Numbered from the stretch's first letter, positions 9,030 to 17,823 are shown. The stretch is DNA of 42,527 nucleotides from Eubacterium sp. (GCA_003486385.1 DNFT01000025.1:1-42527); one strand, 5' to 3'. A program made the numbers and translations. The notes: a model not told the origin generated them from the letters alone.

Positions 9030-9746
9030 ATGGAAAAGGCAATTGTTACAGGTGCGTCAAGCGGGATAGGAGCTGCAACGGCATCTGCTTTGTTAAAATC
9101 AGGATATGAGGTATATGGAATCGGAAGAGATTTCGCAGGACAGAGTGAGCTTTTAGAAGCACCACTGTTCCATGAAAGAATCTGTGATTTGAAAAAGCAT
9201 GCGGATGTAAAAAAGGAAATAGAAGCTATCAGGTCAGAGGCAGGACAGATAAGTATTCTTGTCAACTGCGCGGGTGTGGGATATTTCGGACCGCATGAGC
9301 AGGTGAATCCGGATAAGATACATGAGATGGTTGCTGTCAATATAGAGGCACCGATGATTATTGCAGGGCTTTTGCTTCGCGATATGAAGAAAAATGGCGG
9401 AATCATCATAAATATTTCCTCCGTCACGGCAAAGAAGTCAAATACATACGGATGTGCTTATGGTGCAACGAAGGCGGCACTCACAAGCTTTGGAGAGAGT
9501 CTGTTTGATGAAGCGAGAAAGTATGGTGTGAAGGTTGTGAATATCCATCCGGATATGACACAGTCACAGTTTTACCGGAATGCAGATTTCACATCATGCG
9601 ATGAGCCTGAGGCAAGACTGGCTCCGGAGGAGGTTGCACAGTGTGTTATGGGAGTTATTCACATGCGCGAGGGGGCGGTGGTCACGGATATTACTATTAA
9701 GCCTCAGAGACATGGAATAAAGAGAAAAGTAAATAAACAGAAATGA
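9030..9746 (+). CDS. Short-chain dehydrogenase/reductase (SDR)
   Basis: A 238-residue classical SDR, a soluble NAD(P)-dependent oxidoreductase. The cofactor motif is TGASSGIG at residues 7-14, NCAG is near 80, the serine is in NISSVTAKKS and the catalytic pair is Y-x3-K in YGATKAAL near residue 150. The C-terminus is short and basic. It starts 6 bases after the radical SAM gene and ends 9 bases before kduD, so it is co-transcribed with both. The substrate cannot be deduced. A ketone or aldehyde shared with the neighbouring reductases is an inference. Confidence 0.9.
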   Translation: MEKAIVTGASSGIGAATASALLKSGYEVYGIGRDFAGQSELLEAPLFHERICDLKKHADVKKEIEAIRSEAGQISILVNCAGVGYFGPHEQVNPDKIHEMVAVNIEAPMIIAGLLLRDMKKNGGIIINISSVTAKKSNTYGCAYGATKAALTSFGESLFDEARKYGVKVVNIHPDMTQSQFYRNADFTSCDEPEARLAPEEVAQCVMGVIHMREGAVVTDITIKPQRHGIKRKVNKQK

Positions 9747-9755
9747 GGACATTAT

Positions 9756-10517
9756 ATGATACTTGATATGTTTAGCCTTAAAGGCAGGGTGGCTGTAGTA
9801 ACAGGTGCGAATACAGGCTTGGGACAGGGAATGTGCATTGCACTTGCACAGGCAGGAGCGGACATAGTCGGAGTTGCAAGAAGGGATTGCGACGAAACTA
9901 AGACACTTGTGGAGGAGGCAGGCAGCAGCTTTTACCAGATTAAAGCGGATTTGTCGACCATGGAACCTGTTGAACAGATTATAAACGGTGCGGTGGAGCA
10001 CTTTGGACATATAGATATTCTTGTCAATAATGCCGGAATAATTAAGAGAAATGATGCCATAGATTATACGGAGGAGGATTGGGATCCGGTTGTCTTTTTG
10101 AATCAGAAGTTCACATTCTTTCTGTGCCAGGCAGCAGCAAAGCAGTTCATTGCACAGAAAAGCGGCGGAAAAATAATCAATATCGCATCAATGCTTTCTT
10201 ATCAAGGGGGAATCAGGGTTCCTTCATATACGGCAAGCAAGAGTGCTGTGTTAGGTCTTACAAGGGCTATGGCAAATGAATGGGCAAAGTACAATATCAA
10301 TGTCAATGGAATAGCTCCGGGATATATGGCAACGAATAATACACAGGCACTAAGGAATGATGATGACAGAAGTGATGAGATACTGTCGCGTATCCCGGCA
10401 GGACGTTGGGGCACACCGGCTGACATGGCAGGTGCGGTTGTGTATCTTGCTTCGGCAGCATCGGATTATGTAAATGGATTTACGCTTGCTGTTGATGGAG
10501 GATGGCTTGCAAGATAG
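9756..10517 (+). CDS. kduD: 2-dehydro-3-deoxy-D-gluconate 5-dehydrogenase (KduD)
   Basis: A 253-residue SDR that in known systems interconverts 5-keto- and 2-keto-3-deoxygluconate during degradation of pectin and other uronic acids. Family-specific stretches are clear: MILDMFSLKGRVAVVTGANT, GLGQGM, HIDILVNNAGIIKR, KIINIASMLSYQGGIRVPSY, the active-site Y-x3-K in YTASKSAVLG, NINVNGIAPGYMATNNTQ and the terminal DYVNGFTLAVDGGWLAR. The match to the proteobacterial enzyme is close along the whole length. It is the last gene of the operon starting at 6385, and no kduI or other uronate genes are nearby, which is unusual. The function of the family member is secure; its pathway here is less so. Confidence 0.9.
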   Translation: MILDMFSLKGRVAVVTGANTGLGQGMCIALAQAGADIVGVARRDCDETKTLVEEAGSSFYQIKADLSTMEPVEQIINGAVEHFGHIDILVNNAGIIKRNDAIDYTEEDWDPVVFLNQKFTFFLCQAAAKQFIAQKSGGKIINIASMLSYQGGIRVPSYTASKSAVLGLTRAMANEWAKYNINVNGIAPGYMATNNTQALRNDDDRSDEILSRIPAGRWGTPADMAGAVVYLASAASDYVNGFTLAVDGGWLAR

Positions 10518-10525
10518 TGAAAAAA

Positions 10526-10555
10526 TTGACAATATTACTATAAATATGGTAATAT
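10526..10555 (+). promoter_or_regulatory. Sigma-A promoter of the DUF3048 gene
   Basis: TTGACA at 10526-10531, an 18-bp spacer, and TAATAT at 10550-10555, leaving a leader of about 60 bases. It shows that the lipoprotein gene is not part of the kduD operon. Confidence 0.7.
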
Positions 10556-10621
10556 ATTTTATAACGAATAAGAAACAGTTATTGATTTCTTATAGGGAAT
10601 TATAATAATCTGGAGGCATAT

Positions 10622-11857
10622 ATGTTAAAAAAAGGCTTAATGCGCAAGGCAGCATTGATGATTACAGTGTCGGCAATGATGGTTACCGGATGTGGAAAGA
10701 AGGAGAATACAGACAGCACAGTGATTCCTTCAACGGAGAATACTGGGAACACACAGGAGTCAACATCATCAGCACAGGCTGGTGACAATAATTCACAGGA
10801 GGAGACATCGACTGCTGATGATGAGGTGGCACCTAAGACAGACCGCGTTGACAATGGATATCCTTCACTCGAAGCCGATACCAGCCTGATACCTAAGGGA
10901 GAGACGGTGAGAAGCTTTCTTACAGGAGAGTGGATAAATGATACTATCGCTTACAGAAGACCGATTGCAGTCATGTACAACAATATTCAGGCAGGACTTC
11001 CGCAGAGTGGAATCAGTAAGGCTGATGTGATTTTTGAAGGACAGTGTGAGGGCGGCGTTACACGTCTTATGGGCGTGTTCCAGAATTATGATGATGTCAC
11101 ATCAATCGGCTCCATAAGAAGCTGCCGCGACTATTATCCTTTCCTTGCGGCTGAGTATGATGCGGCATATTTCCATTTTGGACAGTCCGATTTCGCGCTT
11201 GAATTTCTGAGTGACCCGGAGCTTCGCACATTTAACGGCATGAACGGCGACTATAACTATGAAAGACGTTCAGACAGGGTTTCTCCGCATAATGTATTTA
11301 CCACACCGGAGAATCTTGTCACCGCCATGGTGAATAAGAAGGTATCGACATATCTTGATGAGGATTATGTTGCACCGCTTAAGTTCAACAAATCGGCAGA
11401 GCCTATAGAGTATCCGGATGCAGACAAGTGTATCACACTCAGGACAGGATATGCGTACAATGACGCTTACTTTGTATATAATGAGGAGGATGGACTCTAT
11501 TACCGTTATGAGTACGGACAGCCTCAGATAGATGAGATGACAGGTGAGCAGCTTGCTGTCAAGAACATTATCTTCAAGCTTGTTCCGGGAGAGCAGTATT
11601 GGAATGGTTCGCCGCTATATCTTCTTACAGGTAGTGGAATCGGTCTTTATGTGTCTAACGGAACCGCACAGTGGATTAAGTGGTCAAAAGAGGTTGATGG
11701 TGTGAATACCAACCTTGGCTGCAATTATACATACGGATATGGTCCTACACGTTACACCTGCTGGGATGATTCAGAACTCATAGTCAACCAGGGCAAGACA
11801 TGGATATGTATCTACGAGCAGGAGAATCAGCCTAATATACAGATTTTAGATAAATAG
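10622..11857 (+). CDS. DUF3048 domain lipoprotein (YerB-like)
   Basis: A 411-residue exported lipoprotein. The signal peptide covers residues 1-23 with lipobox VTGC and the lipidated cysteine at 24. A low-complexity Ser/Thr/Glu/Asn linker follows to about residue 80. The body matches the DUF3048/YerB family, with RPIAVMYNNIQAGLPQSGIS, then EGGVTRLMGVFQNYDD, IGSIRSCRDYYP and HFGQSD in the first domain, and a C-terminal half with the family's WKW-like pattern (TAQWIKWS). The function of YerB proteins is not established; a cell-envelope role is assumed. TGGAGG lies 8 bases upstream of the ATG. It is a single gene with its own promoter and a shared bidirectional terminator. Confidence 0.9.
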   Translation: MLKKGLMRKAALMITVSAMMVTGCGKKENTDSTVIPSTENTGNTQESTSSAQAGDNNSQEETSTADDEVAPKTDRVDNGYPSLEADTSLIPKGETVRSFLTGEWINDTIAYRRPIAVMYNNIQAGLPQSGISKADVIFEGQCEGGVTRLMGVFQNYDDVTSIGSIRSCRDYYPFLAAEYDAAYFHFGQSDFALEFLSDPELRTFNGMNGDYNYERRSDRVSPHNVFTTPENLVTAMVNKKVSTYLDEDYVAPLKFNKSAEPIEYPDADKCITLRTGYAYNDAYFVYNEEDGLYYRYEYGQPQIDEMTGEQLAVKNIIFKLVPGEQYWNGSPLYLLTGSGIGLYVSNGTAQWIKWSKEVDGVNTNLGCNYTYGYGPTRYTCWDDSELIVNQGKTWICIYEQENQPNIQILDK

Positions 11858-11958
11858 ATTTATAGAATTTACCGGAATACAGGAAAATAGTCTGCCATAA
11901 ATTTATTCAAGCGTAGTCCGGTCCGGAAATTCGTTAAAAAAGAAATATGAGATAAAAT

Positions 11959-12010
11959 AAAACCGCTTAATTTCCATGTATATACATGTATGGAAGTTAA
12001 GCGGTTTTAT
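11959..12010. terminator. Bidirectional terminator between DUF3048 gene and ABC exporter gene
   Basis: AAAACCGCTTAA (11959-11970) pairs with TTAAGCGGTTTT (11997-12008), with an inner TCCATGTATATACATGTATGGA palindrome. A runs on one side and T runs on the other serve both converging genes. Confidence 0.85.
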
Positions 12011-12017
12011 ATTTTTG

Positions 12018-13835
12018 TTATAATTGCAGGCGGCGCATTTCGTAGAACTCACCCTTTAATGCCATAAGCTCATCGTAGCTTCCGTATTCAGTGCAGTGGC
12101 CATCGCGCATGACGGCTATCTTGTCTGCTCCCTTTATTGTTGAAAGCCTGTGAGCAACAATGAATGTGGTTCTGTCTTTGGTAAGGTTGTTGAGCGCTTC
12201 CTGAATTTCCTTCTCTGAGATACTGTCAAGCGCTGAGGTGGCTTCGTCCAGAATAATGATATCAGGGTCGCGCATAAGAGCACGCGCTATTGAGATTCGC
12301 TGTCTCTGTCCGCCGCTCAGCTTACCTCCGTGTTCGCCGACAACTGTGTCCAGACCATCAGGAAGCCCATCAATGAAGCTCCTCAGATTAGCTGCATCTA
12401 TTACCTGATTGAGCTTCTGCTCAGATATTTTTTTGACTCCGTAGGTTATGTTGTCGCGTATTGTACCTGAGAAAAGAATGGATGTCTGCGGTACAACAGC
12501 TATATGCTGTCTGTAGGTCTGCAGGTTGATTGTATTCATATCAACTCCGTCGAGGAGCACACGCCCTGAATCGGGTTTGTTAAAGCCTATTACCATGTTG
12601 AGCACGGTGGATTTGCCGGCACCCGATTCACCAACAAGCGCAATTGTTTCACCTGCGGCTACATGAAGATTCAGGTGGTTTAATACAGGCTTGCTGCTGT
12701 CATAAGCAAAGCACAGATTCTCAAAATCAAATTCTCCGCGTACGGACTTAATTTTAGTCTTTCCTTTGTTATTTTCCACATCGTTTGCCAAAAGAACCTC
12801 GCCGACCGAGTTGACCGACTCAAGTCCCTTTGAAATGATAGGGAGAAGGTTGATAAAGCTTGAAATCTGGTTGACTATAGTTGAAAAGTATGTCTGGTAC
12901 AGAGTTATGTCACCTACGGTTGTCTTGCCGTGGAAGGCGAGATAACCGGTAAAGCCAAGACACAGAATCTGGAATACCTGAAACACACACCAGCCTACAG
13001 CACCGAAGTTGGCTTGTACTATATCAAGGCGGTAGCCGCTCTTGGCAACGGAGCTTAACTGGTTTTCCATCTTGTCGATCTCTTCATCCTCAAGGGCATG
13101 TGCTCTTGTGACCGGGATCAGCTCAACCATCTCCATAACCTTGGCGGAGGTAGTCTCCATCTCCTTTCGGAAGTTGGAATTGGTGCGTTTTATCTGTTTT
13201 CTGAAGGCAACCATGGTAAGTGCTGCCACAGGACCGCAGATTACGAAGAATACAAGGACGGTGCGGCTTCTCATGCCTGTAACTGCGAATGCAACAATAA
13301 GGTTCAGCATAATGGTAAGGATGTTGGTAAAGAGCTGCTGGGAGAGAGTCTCGATGGCCTCGACATCCCTCATAATCTTGGATTGCAGGCGTCCGGACTG
13401 CATTTCCTTGTGGTAGGTGATAGATAGCTGCTGGAGCTTCCTGACAAGTGCTCCGCGAAGTCCTGCTTCCATATTTCGTATGGCAAGGCTTCTGAAATGC
13501 ACATACAGGTAGTTGGCTGGCACATTGATAAGTACCAGTCCGATTTCTATGCTTATGTAAAATATGATTCCCGAAAGACCGGCGTCATCATAACCTGATG
13601 CTATGTTGATGACACCTGCCGTTGCGACAGGAAGATACCATACACAGGCATGCTTAAGCGCAAAAAATATACCGGAAAGGATTAGCTGTAAATAATGTCC
13701 TTTGTAGAGACTGAGCAGGATCTGAAGAGGCTTCTGCTCGTGTTTTCCGTAGCTGGCTATGAAGTTTTCCTCTGTTTTTGCAAGATTGTCTTCAATATCC
13801 AGTGATTTTTTTGTTAGAATATCTTTTTCCGACAT
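12018..13835 (-). CDS. ABC exporter half-transporter (permease fused to ATPase)
   Basis: A 605-residue type IV ABC exporter with an N-terminal six-helix membrane domain (about residues 40-330) and a C-terminal ATPase. The ATPase shows Walker A GESGAGKST (about 402), signature LSGGQRQRISIARAL (about 503), Walker B IIILDEATSALD (about 522) and H-loop VAHRLST, all canonical, so it could work as a homodimer. GAGGAGAA lies just before the ATG on the minus strand. It is transcribed alone, divergently from adhE and convergently with the DUF3048 gene. The substrate is not predictable; lipid, peptide or drug export are the family options. Confidence 0.94.
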   Translation of the reverse strand: MSEKDILTKKSLDIEDNLAKTEENFIASYGKHEQKPLQILLSLYKGHYLQLILSGIFFALKHACVWYLPVATAGVINIASGYDDAGLSGIIFYISIEIGLVLINVPANYLYVHFRSLAIRNMEAGLRGALVRKLQQLSITYHKEMQSGRLQSKIMRDVEAIETLSQQLFTNILTIMLNLIVAFAVTGMRSRTVLVFFVICGPVAALTMVAFRKQIKRTNSNFRKEMETTSAKVMEMVELIPVTRAHALEDEEIDKMENQLSSVAKSGYRLDIVQANFGAVGWCVFQVFQILCLGFTGYLAFHGKTTVGDITLYQTYFSTIVNQISSFINLLPIISKGLESVNSVGEVLLANDVENNKGKTKIKSVRGEFDFENLCFAYDSSKPVLNHLNLHVAAGETIALVGESGAGKSTVLNMVIGFNKPDSGRVLLDGVDMNTINLQTYRQHIAVVPQTSILFSGTIRDNITYGVKKISEQKLNQVIDAANLRSFIDGLPDGLDTVVGEHGGKLSGGQRQRISIARALMRDPDIIILDEATSALDSISEKEIQEALNNLTKDRTTFIVAHRLSTIKGADKIAVMRDGHCTEYGSYDELMALKGEFYEMRRLQL

Positions 13836-14005
13836 TGTATTCTCCTCACTAAAATAAAATTTTTTCTGTGTTGAATATACTATATTTCAGTCGTGATAGC
13901 TACTATTTATTTTGCTTTTCAGGAAGAAAGTACTGTTTTTTTATTATTTATTGAAAGGGAAAAAAGCACGATTGAAAAAATATTTTATTTTTTTGATAAT
14001 AAGTG

Positions 14006-14034
14006 TTGACATATTATAAAAACCATGTTAATTT
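14006..14034 (+). promoter_or_regulatory. Sigma-A promoter of adhE
   Basis: TTGACA at 14006-14011, a 17-bp spacer, and TAATTT at 14029-14034. The -10 element is weak and lies inside the first Rex box, so bound repressor would block RNA polymerase. The leader is about 75 bases. Confidence 0.7.
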
Positions 14035-14065
14035 ATTAACAGAGTTAATGTTAAATAATTAACAA
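14025..14065 (+). promoter_or_regulatory. Two tandem Rex operators over the adhE promoter
   Basis: Box 1 is ATGTTAATTTATTAACAG (14025-14042) and box 2 is ATGTTAAATAATTAACAA (14048-14065). Both fit the Rex consensus TTGTTAA-N4-TTAACAA, with two mismatches in box 1 and one in box 2. Box 1 covers the -10 and box 2 lies just downstream of the start. The centres are 23 bp apart. Rex releases DNA when NADH is high, so adhE is expected to rise when reducing power builds up. Confidence 0.85.
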
Positions 14066-14115
14066 GGCGATGAATTACATGTCGCACCACTTATTCATTC
14101 AGGGAGGCTCTAGTG

Positions 14116-16719
14116 ATGGAGAAAACGTATGAGATAGTTGATAGTGTTGAAAGCTTTGAGAAGAAGCTTGCAAGTGTAAGAGAGGCACAGAAGATTTTCG
14201 CTACTTACACACAGGAACAGGTAGATAAGATTTTCTTTGAGGCAGCTATGGCAGCTAACCAGGCAAGAATTCCTCTTGCTAAGATGGCAGTTGAAGAGAC
14301 CGGCATGGGTGTGGTAGAAGATAAGGTTATAAAGAATCATTTTGCATCTGAGTACATTTACAATGCATATAGAGAGACTAAGACATGCGGAGTTCTCGAG
14401 GAGGACAAGGCATTCGGTACTAAGAAGATTGCTGAGCCAATCGGTGTAGTTGCGGCAGTTATTCCAACAACTAACCCTACATCAACAGCTATCTTTAAGA
14501 CACTCATTTCATTAAAGACAAGAAACGGTATCATCATCAGCCCACATCCAAGAGCTAAGGGCAGCACAATAGCAGCAGCTAAGGTTGTACTTGAGGCAGC
14601 AGTCAAGGCAGGTGCTCCTGAGGGAATCATCGGATGGATTGATGTTCCAAGCCTTGAGCTTACCAACCTTCTTATGAAGGAGGCTGATATCATTCTTGCA
14701 ACAGGTGGTCCGGGAATGGTTAAGGCTGCTTATTCAAGCGGTAAGCCGGCACTCGGTGTTGGTGCAGGTAACACACCAGCAATCATTGACGATACTGCTG
14801 ATATCACACTTGCAGTTAACTCAATCATTCATTCTAAGACATTCGATAACGGTATGATCTGTGCTTCCGAGCAGTCAGTTATCGTTCTTGATAAGGTATA
14901 TAAGCAGGTTAAGAAGGAGTTCGCAGACAGAGGCTGCTACTTCTTAAATGCTGCTGAGACAGAGAAGGTTAGAAAGACAATCATCATCAACGGCGCACTC
15001 AACGCTAAGATTGTCGGCCAGCCGGCTTATAAGATTGCTGAGCTTGCAGGTGTCACAGTTCCTGAGACTACCAAGATTATCATCGGCGAGGTTGAGAGCG
15101 TAGAGCTTTCAGAGGAGTTCGCACACGAGAAGCTTTCACCTGTACTTGCAATGTACAAGGCTAAGGATTTTGAGGACGCTGTATCTAAGGCAGAGCACCT
15201 GATTGCAGATGGTGGTTACGGTCATACATCTTCACTCTATGTCAATGTCGGCACAGAGCAGGCTAAGATAGATGAGTTCTCTGAAAGAATGAAGACCTGC
15301 CGTATCCTCATCAATACACCTTCATCACAGGGTGGTATCGGTGACCTTTACAACTTCAAGCTTACACCATCTCTCACACTTGGATGTGGTTCATGGGGCG
15401 GCAACTCAGTATCTGAGAACGTAGGAGTTAAGCATTTAATCAACATAAAGACTGTTGCTGAGAGGAGAGAGAACATGCTTTGGTTCAGAGCACCTGAGAA
15501 GGTATATATTAAGAAGGGCTGTCTTCCTGTTGCACTTCAGGAGCTTAAGACTGTAATGAATAAGAAGAAGGTATTTATCGTAACAGATAAGTTCCTCTAT
15601 TCTAACGGATACACCAAGCATATCACAGATAAGCTTGACGAGCTTGGAATCAAGCACACAACCTTCTACGATGTAGCACCGGATCCATCACTTGCTTCAG
15701 CTACAGAGGGTGCGGAGGCTATGAGATCCTTCGAGCCGGATTGTATTATAGCAGTCGGCGGTGGTTCAGCAATGGACGCAGGTAAGATTATGTGGGTTAT
15801 GTATGAGCACCCGGAGGTTAACTTCCTTGATATGGCAATGCGTTTCTGCGATATCCGTAAGCGTATTTATACATTCCCTAAGATGGGTGAGAAGGCATAC
15901 TTCATCGCTGTTCCTACATCAGCAGGTACAGGTTCGGAGGTTACACCTTTCGCGGTTATCACAGACCAGAGAACAGGAGTTAAGTACCCACTTGCAGATT
16001 ACGAGCTCCTTCCTAAGATGGCAATCGTTGATGCCGACATGATGATGGATGCTCCTAAGGGACTTACCTCTGCTTCCGGTATCGATGCTGTAACACATGC
16101 TCTTGAGGCTTACGCTTCAATGATGGCTACAGACTTCACAGATGGTCTTGCACTTCGTTCTCTTAAGATGATATTTGAGTATCTTCCAAGAGCTTACGAC
16201 AATGGTCCTAACGATCCTGTTGCAAGAGAGAAGATGGGTAACGCAGCTACTATGGCAGGTATGGCATTCGCAAATGCATTCCTTGGCGTATGTCACTCAA
16301 TGGCACATAAGCTTGGTGCTTTCCATCACCTTCCACACGGCGTTGCTAACGCTCTTCTTATCACAGATGTTATGAGATTCAACGCTGCTGAGGTTCCATC
16401 TAAGATGGGTACATTCCCTCAGTATGACCACCCTCATACACTTGCAAGATACGCTGAGGTTGCTGATTATCTCGGAGTTAAGGGCAAGAATGACCAGGAG
16501 AAGTTAGAAGGTCTTATCGATAAGATTGAGGCTCTCAAGGAGAGAGTTGGTATCAAGAAGACAATCAAGGATTACGGCGTAGATGAGAAGTACTTCCTTG
16601 ACACACTTGATAACATGGTTGAGCAGGCATTCGATGACCAGTGTACAGGTGCTAACCCAAGATACCCACTTATGAAAGAAATTAAGGCTATGTACCTTAA
16701 GGCATACTACGGAAAGTAA
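14116..16719 (+). CDS. adhE: Bifunctional acetaldehyde-CoA / alcohol dehydrogenase
   Basis: Converts acetyl-CoA to acetaldehyde and then ethanol, oxidising two NADH; in known cases it forms cytoplasmic spirosome filaments. The N-terminal aldehyde dehydrogenase domain (about 1-440) has the nucleophile Cys249 in NGMICASEQS. After a linker, the C-terminal iron alcohol dehydrogenase domain (about 455-867) has AVGGGSAMDAGK near 547 and iron-ligand histidines in GVCHSMAHKLGAFHHLPHG near 722-740. The ATG at 14116 is preferred over the GTG at 14113 because GGGAGG (14102-14107) is then 8 bases away. Length (867 residues) is normal for AdhE. Two Rex boxes cover the promoter, and a strong terminator follows, so it is a single-gene unit. 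Confidence 0.97.
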   Translation: MEKTYEIVDSVESFEKKLASVREAQKIFATYTQEQVDKIFFEAAMAANQARIPLAKMAVEETGMGVVEDKVIKNHFASEYIYNAYRETKTCGVLEEDKAFGTKKIAEPIGVVAAVIPTTNPTSTAIFKTLISLKTRNGIIISPHPRAKGSTIAAAKVVLEAAVKAGAPEGIIGWIDVPSLELTNLLMKEADIILATGGPGMVKAAYSSGKPALGVGAGNTPAIIDDTADITLAVNSIIHSKTFDNGMICASEQSVIVLDKVYKQVKKEFADRGCYFLNAAETEKVRKTIIINGALNAKIVGQPAYKIAELAGVTVPETTKIIIGEVESVELSEEFAHEKLSPVLAMYKAKDFEDAVSKAEHLIADGGYGHTSSLYVNVGTEQAKIDEFSERMKTCRILINTPSSQGGIGDLYNFKLTPSLTLGCGSWGGNSVSENVGVKHLINIKTVAERRENMLWFRAPEKVYIKKGCLPVALQELKTVMNKKKVFIVTDKFLYSNGYTKHITDKLDELGIKHTTFYDVAPDPSLASATEGAEAMRSFEPDCIIAVGGGSAMDAGKIMWVMYEHPEVNFLDMAMRFCDIRKRIYTFPKMGEKAYFIAVPTSAGTGSEVTPFAVITDQRTGVKYPLADYELLPKMAIVDADMMMDAPKGLTSASGIDAVTHALEAYASMMATDFTDGLALRSLKMIFEYLPRAYDNGPNDPVAREKMGNAATMAGMAFANAFLGVCHSMAHKLGAFHHLPHGVANALLITDVMRFNAAEVPSKMGTFPQYDHPHTLARYAEVADYLGVKGKNDQEKLEGLIDKIEALKERVGIKKTIKDYGVDEKYFLDTLDNMVEQAFDDQCTGANPRYPLMKEIKAMYLKAYYGK

Positions 16720-16760
16720 TCAATGCTGATACTGATGCTAAAGCAGTAGTATTTGATATG

Positions 16761-16797
16761 GCTTCCGGATTCGATAACCGGGTCCGGAAGCTTTTTT
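16761..16797 (+). terminator. Intrinsic terminator of adhE
   Basis: GCTTCCGGA (16761-16769) pairs with TCCGGAAGC (16783-16791), followed by TTTTTT. Confidence 0.88.
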
Positions 16798-16837
16798 GTT
16801 AAAAATTTGTCCATACAATTCTAAAAATAAAATTAAG

Positions 16838-16869
16838 TTGTTGTAATAATTACAACAATGTGATATAAT
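16838..16869 (+). promoter_or_regulatory. Promoter with a perfect 21-bp palindrome over the -35 box
   Basis: TTGTAA (16841-16846), a 17-bp spacer and TATAAT (16864-16869) form a good sigma-A promoter. The -35 lies inside a perfect inverted repeat, TTGTTGTAAT-A-ATTACAACAA (16838-16858). The inner 15 bases, TTGTAATAATTACAA, have the 7-1-7 layout of Fur/PerR/Zur boxes, with two symmetric differences from the PerR and from the Zur consensus. This strongly suggests repression by a dimeric regulator, possibly of that superfamily. Confidence 0.65.
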
Positions 16870-16952
16870 GAGTGCAAACAATAAGCAAGAAGGTTTTGTT
16901 TAATATTTTATTTCTAAGGTGTTACTAAAATTAATGCATGGAGGTATATACA

Positions 16953-17702
16953 ATGAAACTTGACAATGTTATTGCAAAGCGTCCGACTAAGACTATTTAT
17001 CGCGATGGGGACACAGTTATTAAGCTTTTTAATGAGGATTATTTAAAGTCAGATATCCTCAATGAGGCACTCAACCAGGCAAGGGTTGAGGAGACAGGAT
17101 TACTCATTCCGAAGATTCTTGAGGTTACCAAGATTGATGGCAAGTGGGCTATCATCAGTGAGTACATAGAGGGAACAACCTTAGAGGAACTCATGAAGAA
17201 GAATCCTGAGAAGGAAGATGAGTACCTTGAGTTATTCGTAAATCTTCAGAGAGAGGTTCACTCTAAGAAGGCTCCGCTTCTTACCAAGCTTACAGACAAG
17301 ATGATGCGTAAGATTGCAGAAGCAGATATCGATCCATCAACACGTTATGACCTTCACACAAGCCTTGAAGGAATGCATAAGCATGACAAGGTATGTCACG
17401 GTGATTTCAACCCAAGTAATATTATCATAACAGACGATGGCAAGGCATACATCATCGACTGGGCACATGCGACACAGGGTAATGCTTCGGCAGATGCTGC
17501 GAGAACATATCTTGTATTCGCACTTGCAGGACAGCAGAAGTTAGCTGATAAGTATCTCAACTTATTCTGCGAGAAGAGCGGTATCGGCAAGCAGTATGTA
17601 CAGAAGTGGCTTCCAATCGTAGCAGCTTCACAGTCCGTTAAGGGCAAGCCTGAGGAGAGAGAGCTTCTTCTCAAGTGGGCAAGCGTTGTAGATTACGAAT
17701 AA
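16953..17702 (+). CDS. APH-fold (aminoglycoside phosphotransferase-type) small-molecule kinase
   Basis: A 249-residue cytoplasmic kinase of the APH/choline kinase fold. The N-lobe has YRDGDTVIKLF with the ATP-contacting lysine. The catalytic loop is HGDFNPSN (His149, Asp151, Asn156) and the metal-binding aspartate is Asp169 in IIDWAHA. The start at 16953 is preferred because GGAGG (16940-16944) lies 8 bases upstream; an earlier in-frame ATG at 16938 overlaps that ribosome site. Substrate unknown: sugars, amino alcohols or fructosamines are as possible as antibiotics, and a resistance role should not be assumed. It is a single-gene unit with its own operator-bearing promoter and is followed by a dispersed repeat. 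Confidence 0.85.
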   Translation: MKLDNVIAKRPTKTIYRDGDTVIKLFNEDYLKSDILNEALNQARVEETGLLIPKILEVTKIDGKWAIISEYIEGTTLEELMKKNPEKEDEYLELFVNLQREVHSKKAPLLTKLTDKMMRKIAEADIDPSTRYDLHTSLEGMHKHDKVCHGDFNPSNIIITDDGKAYIIDWAHATQGNASADAARTYLVFALAGQQKLADKYLNLFCEKSGIGKQYVQKWLPIVAASQSVKGKPEERELLLKWASVVDYE

Positions 17703-17704
17703 TT

Positions 17705-17763
17705 GAGACATAGGATCAGACCCCTGTCCCATTGATGGGACAGGGGTCTGACACCGTGTCCCG
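17705..17763. repeat. Dispersed palindromic repeat (REP-like), copy A
   Basis: The core TCAGACCCCTGTCCCA (17716-17731) and its exact complement (17736-17751) form a perfect 16-bp stem with a 4-base loop. CACCGTGTCCC follows, mirrored imperfectly by GAGACATAGGA before the stem. The same unit recurs at 28145-28224 and 42499-42527. It starts 3-5 bases after the kinase stop codon. There is no T run, so it is not a standard terminator. Confidence 0.85.
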
Positions 17764-17786
17764 GCAGAATGAATAGATGGTGAAAG

Positions 17787-17823
17787 GCAGCAGTCCCGAT
17801 GAAGGTTTGGGCTGCTGTTTTTG
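17787..17823 (+). terminator. Intrinsic terminator downstream of the kinase gene
   Basis: GCAGCAGTCCC (17788-17798) pairs with GGGCTGCTG (17809-17817), with one bulged T, followed by TTTTTG. With the preceding repeat it ends the kinase transcript. From here to about 17950 I see only AT-rich sequence. Confidence 0.65.

Noticed and set aside
16953..17702. APH-fold kinase as an aminoglycoside resistance gene
   Set aside because: It has the shared fold motifs, but many housekeeping kinases do too. There is no mobile context upstream and the operator suggests native regulation, so a resistance call is not supported.
17716..17751. Dispersed repeat copy A as the kinase terminator
   Set aside because: The stem is perfect but no T run follows, and a normal terminator lies at 17787-17823. 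The same palindrome recurs in other intergenic sites.
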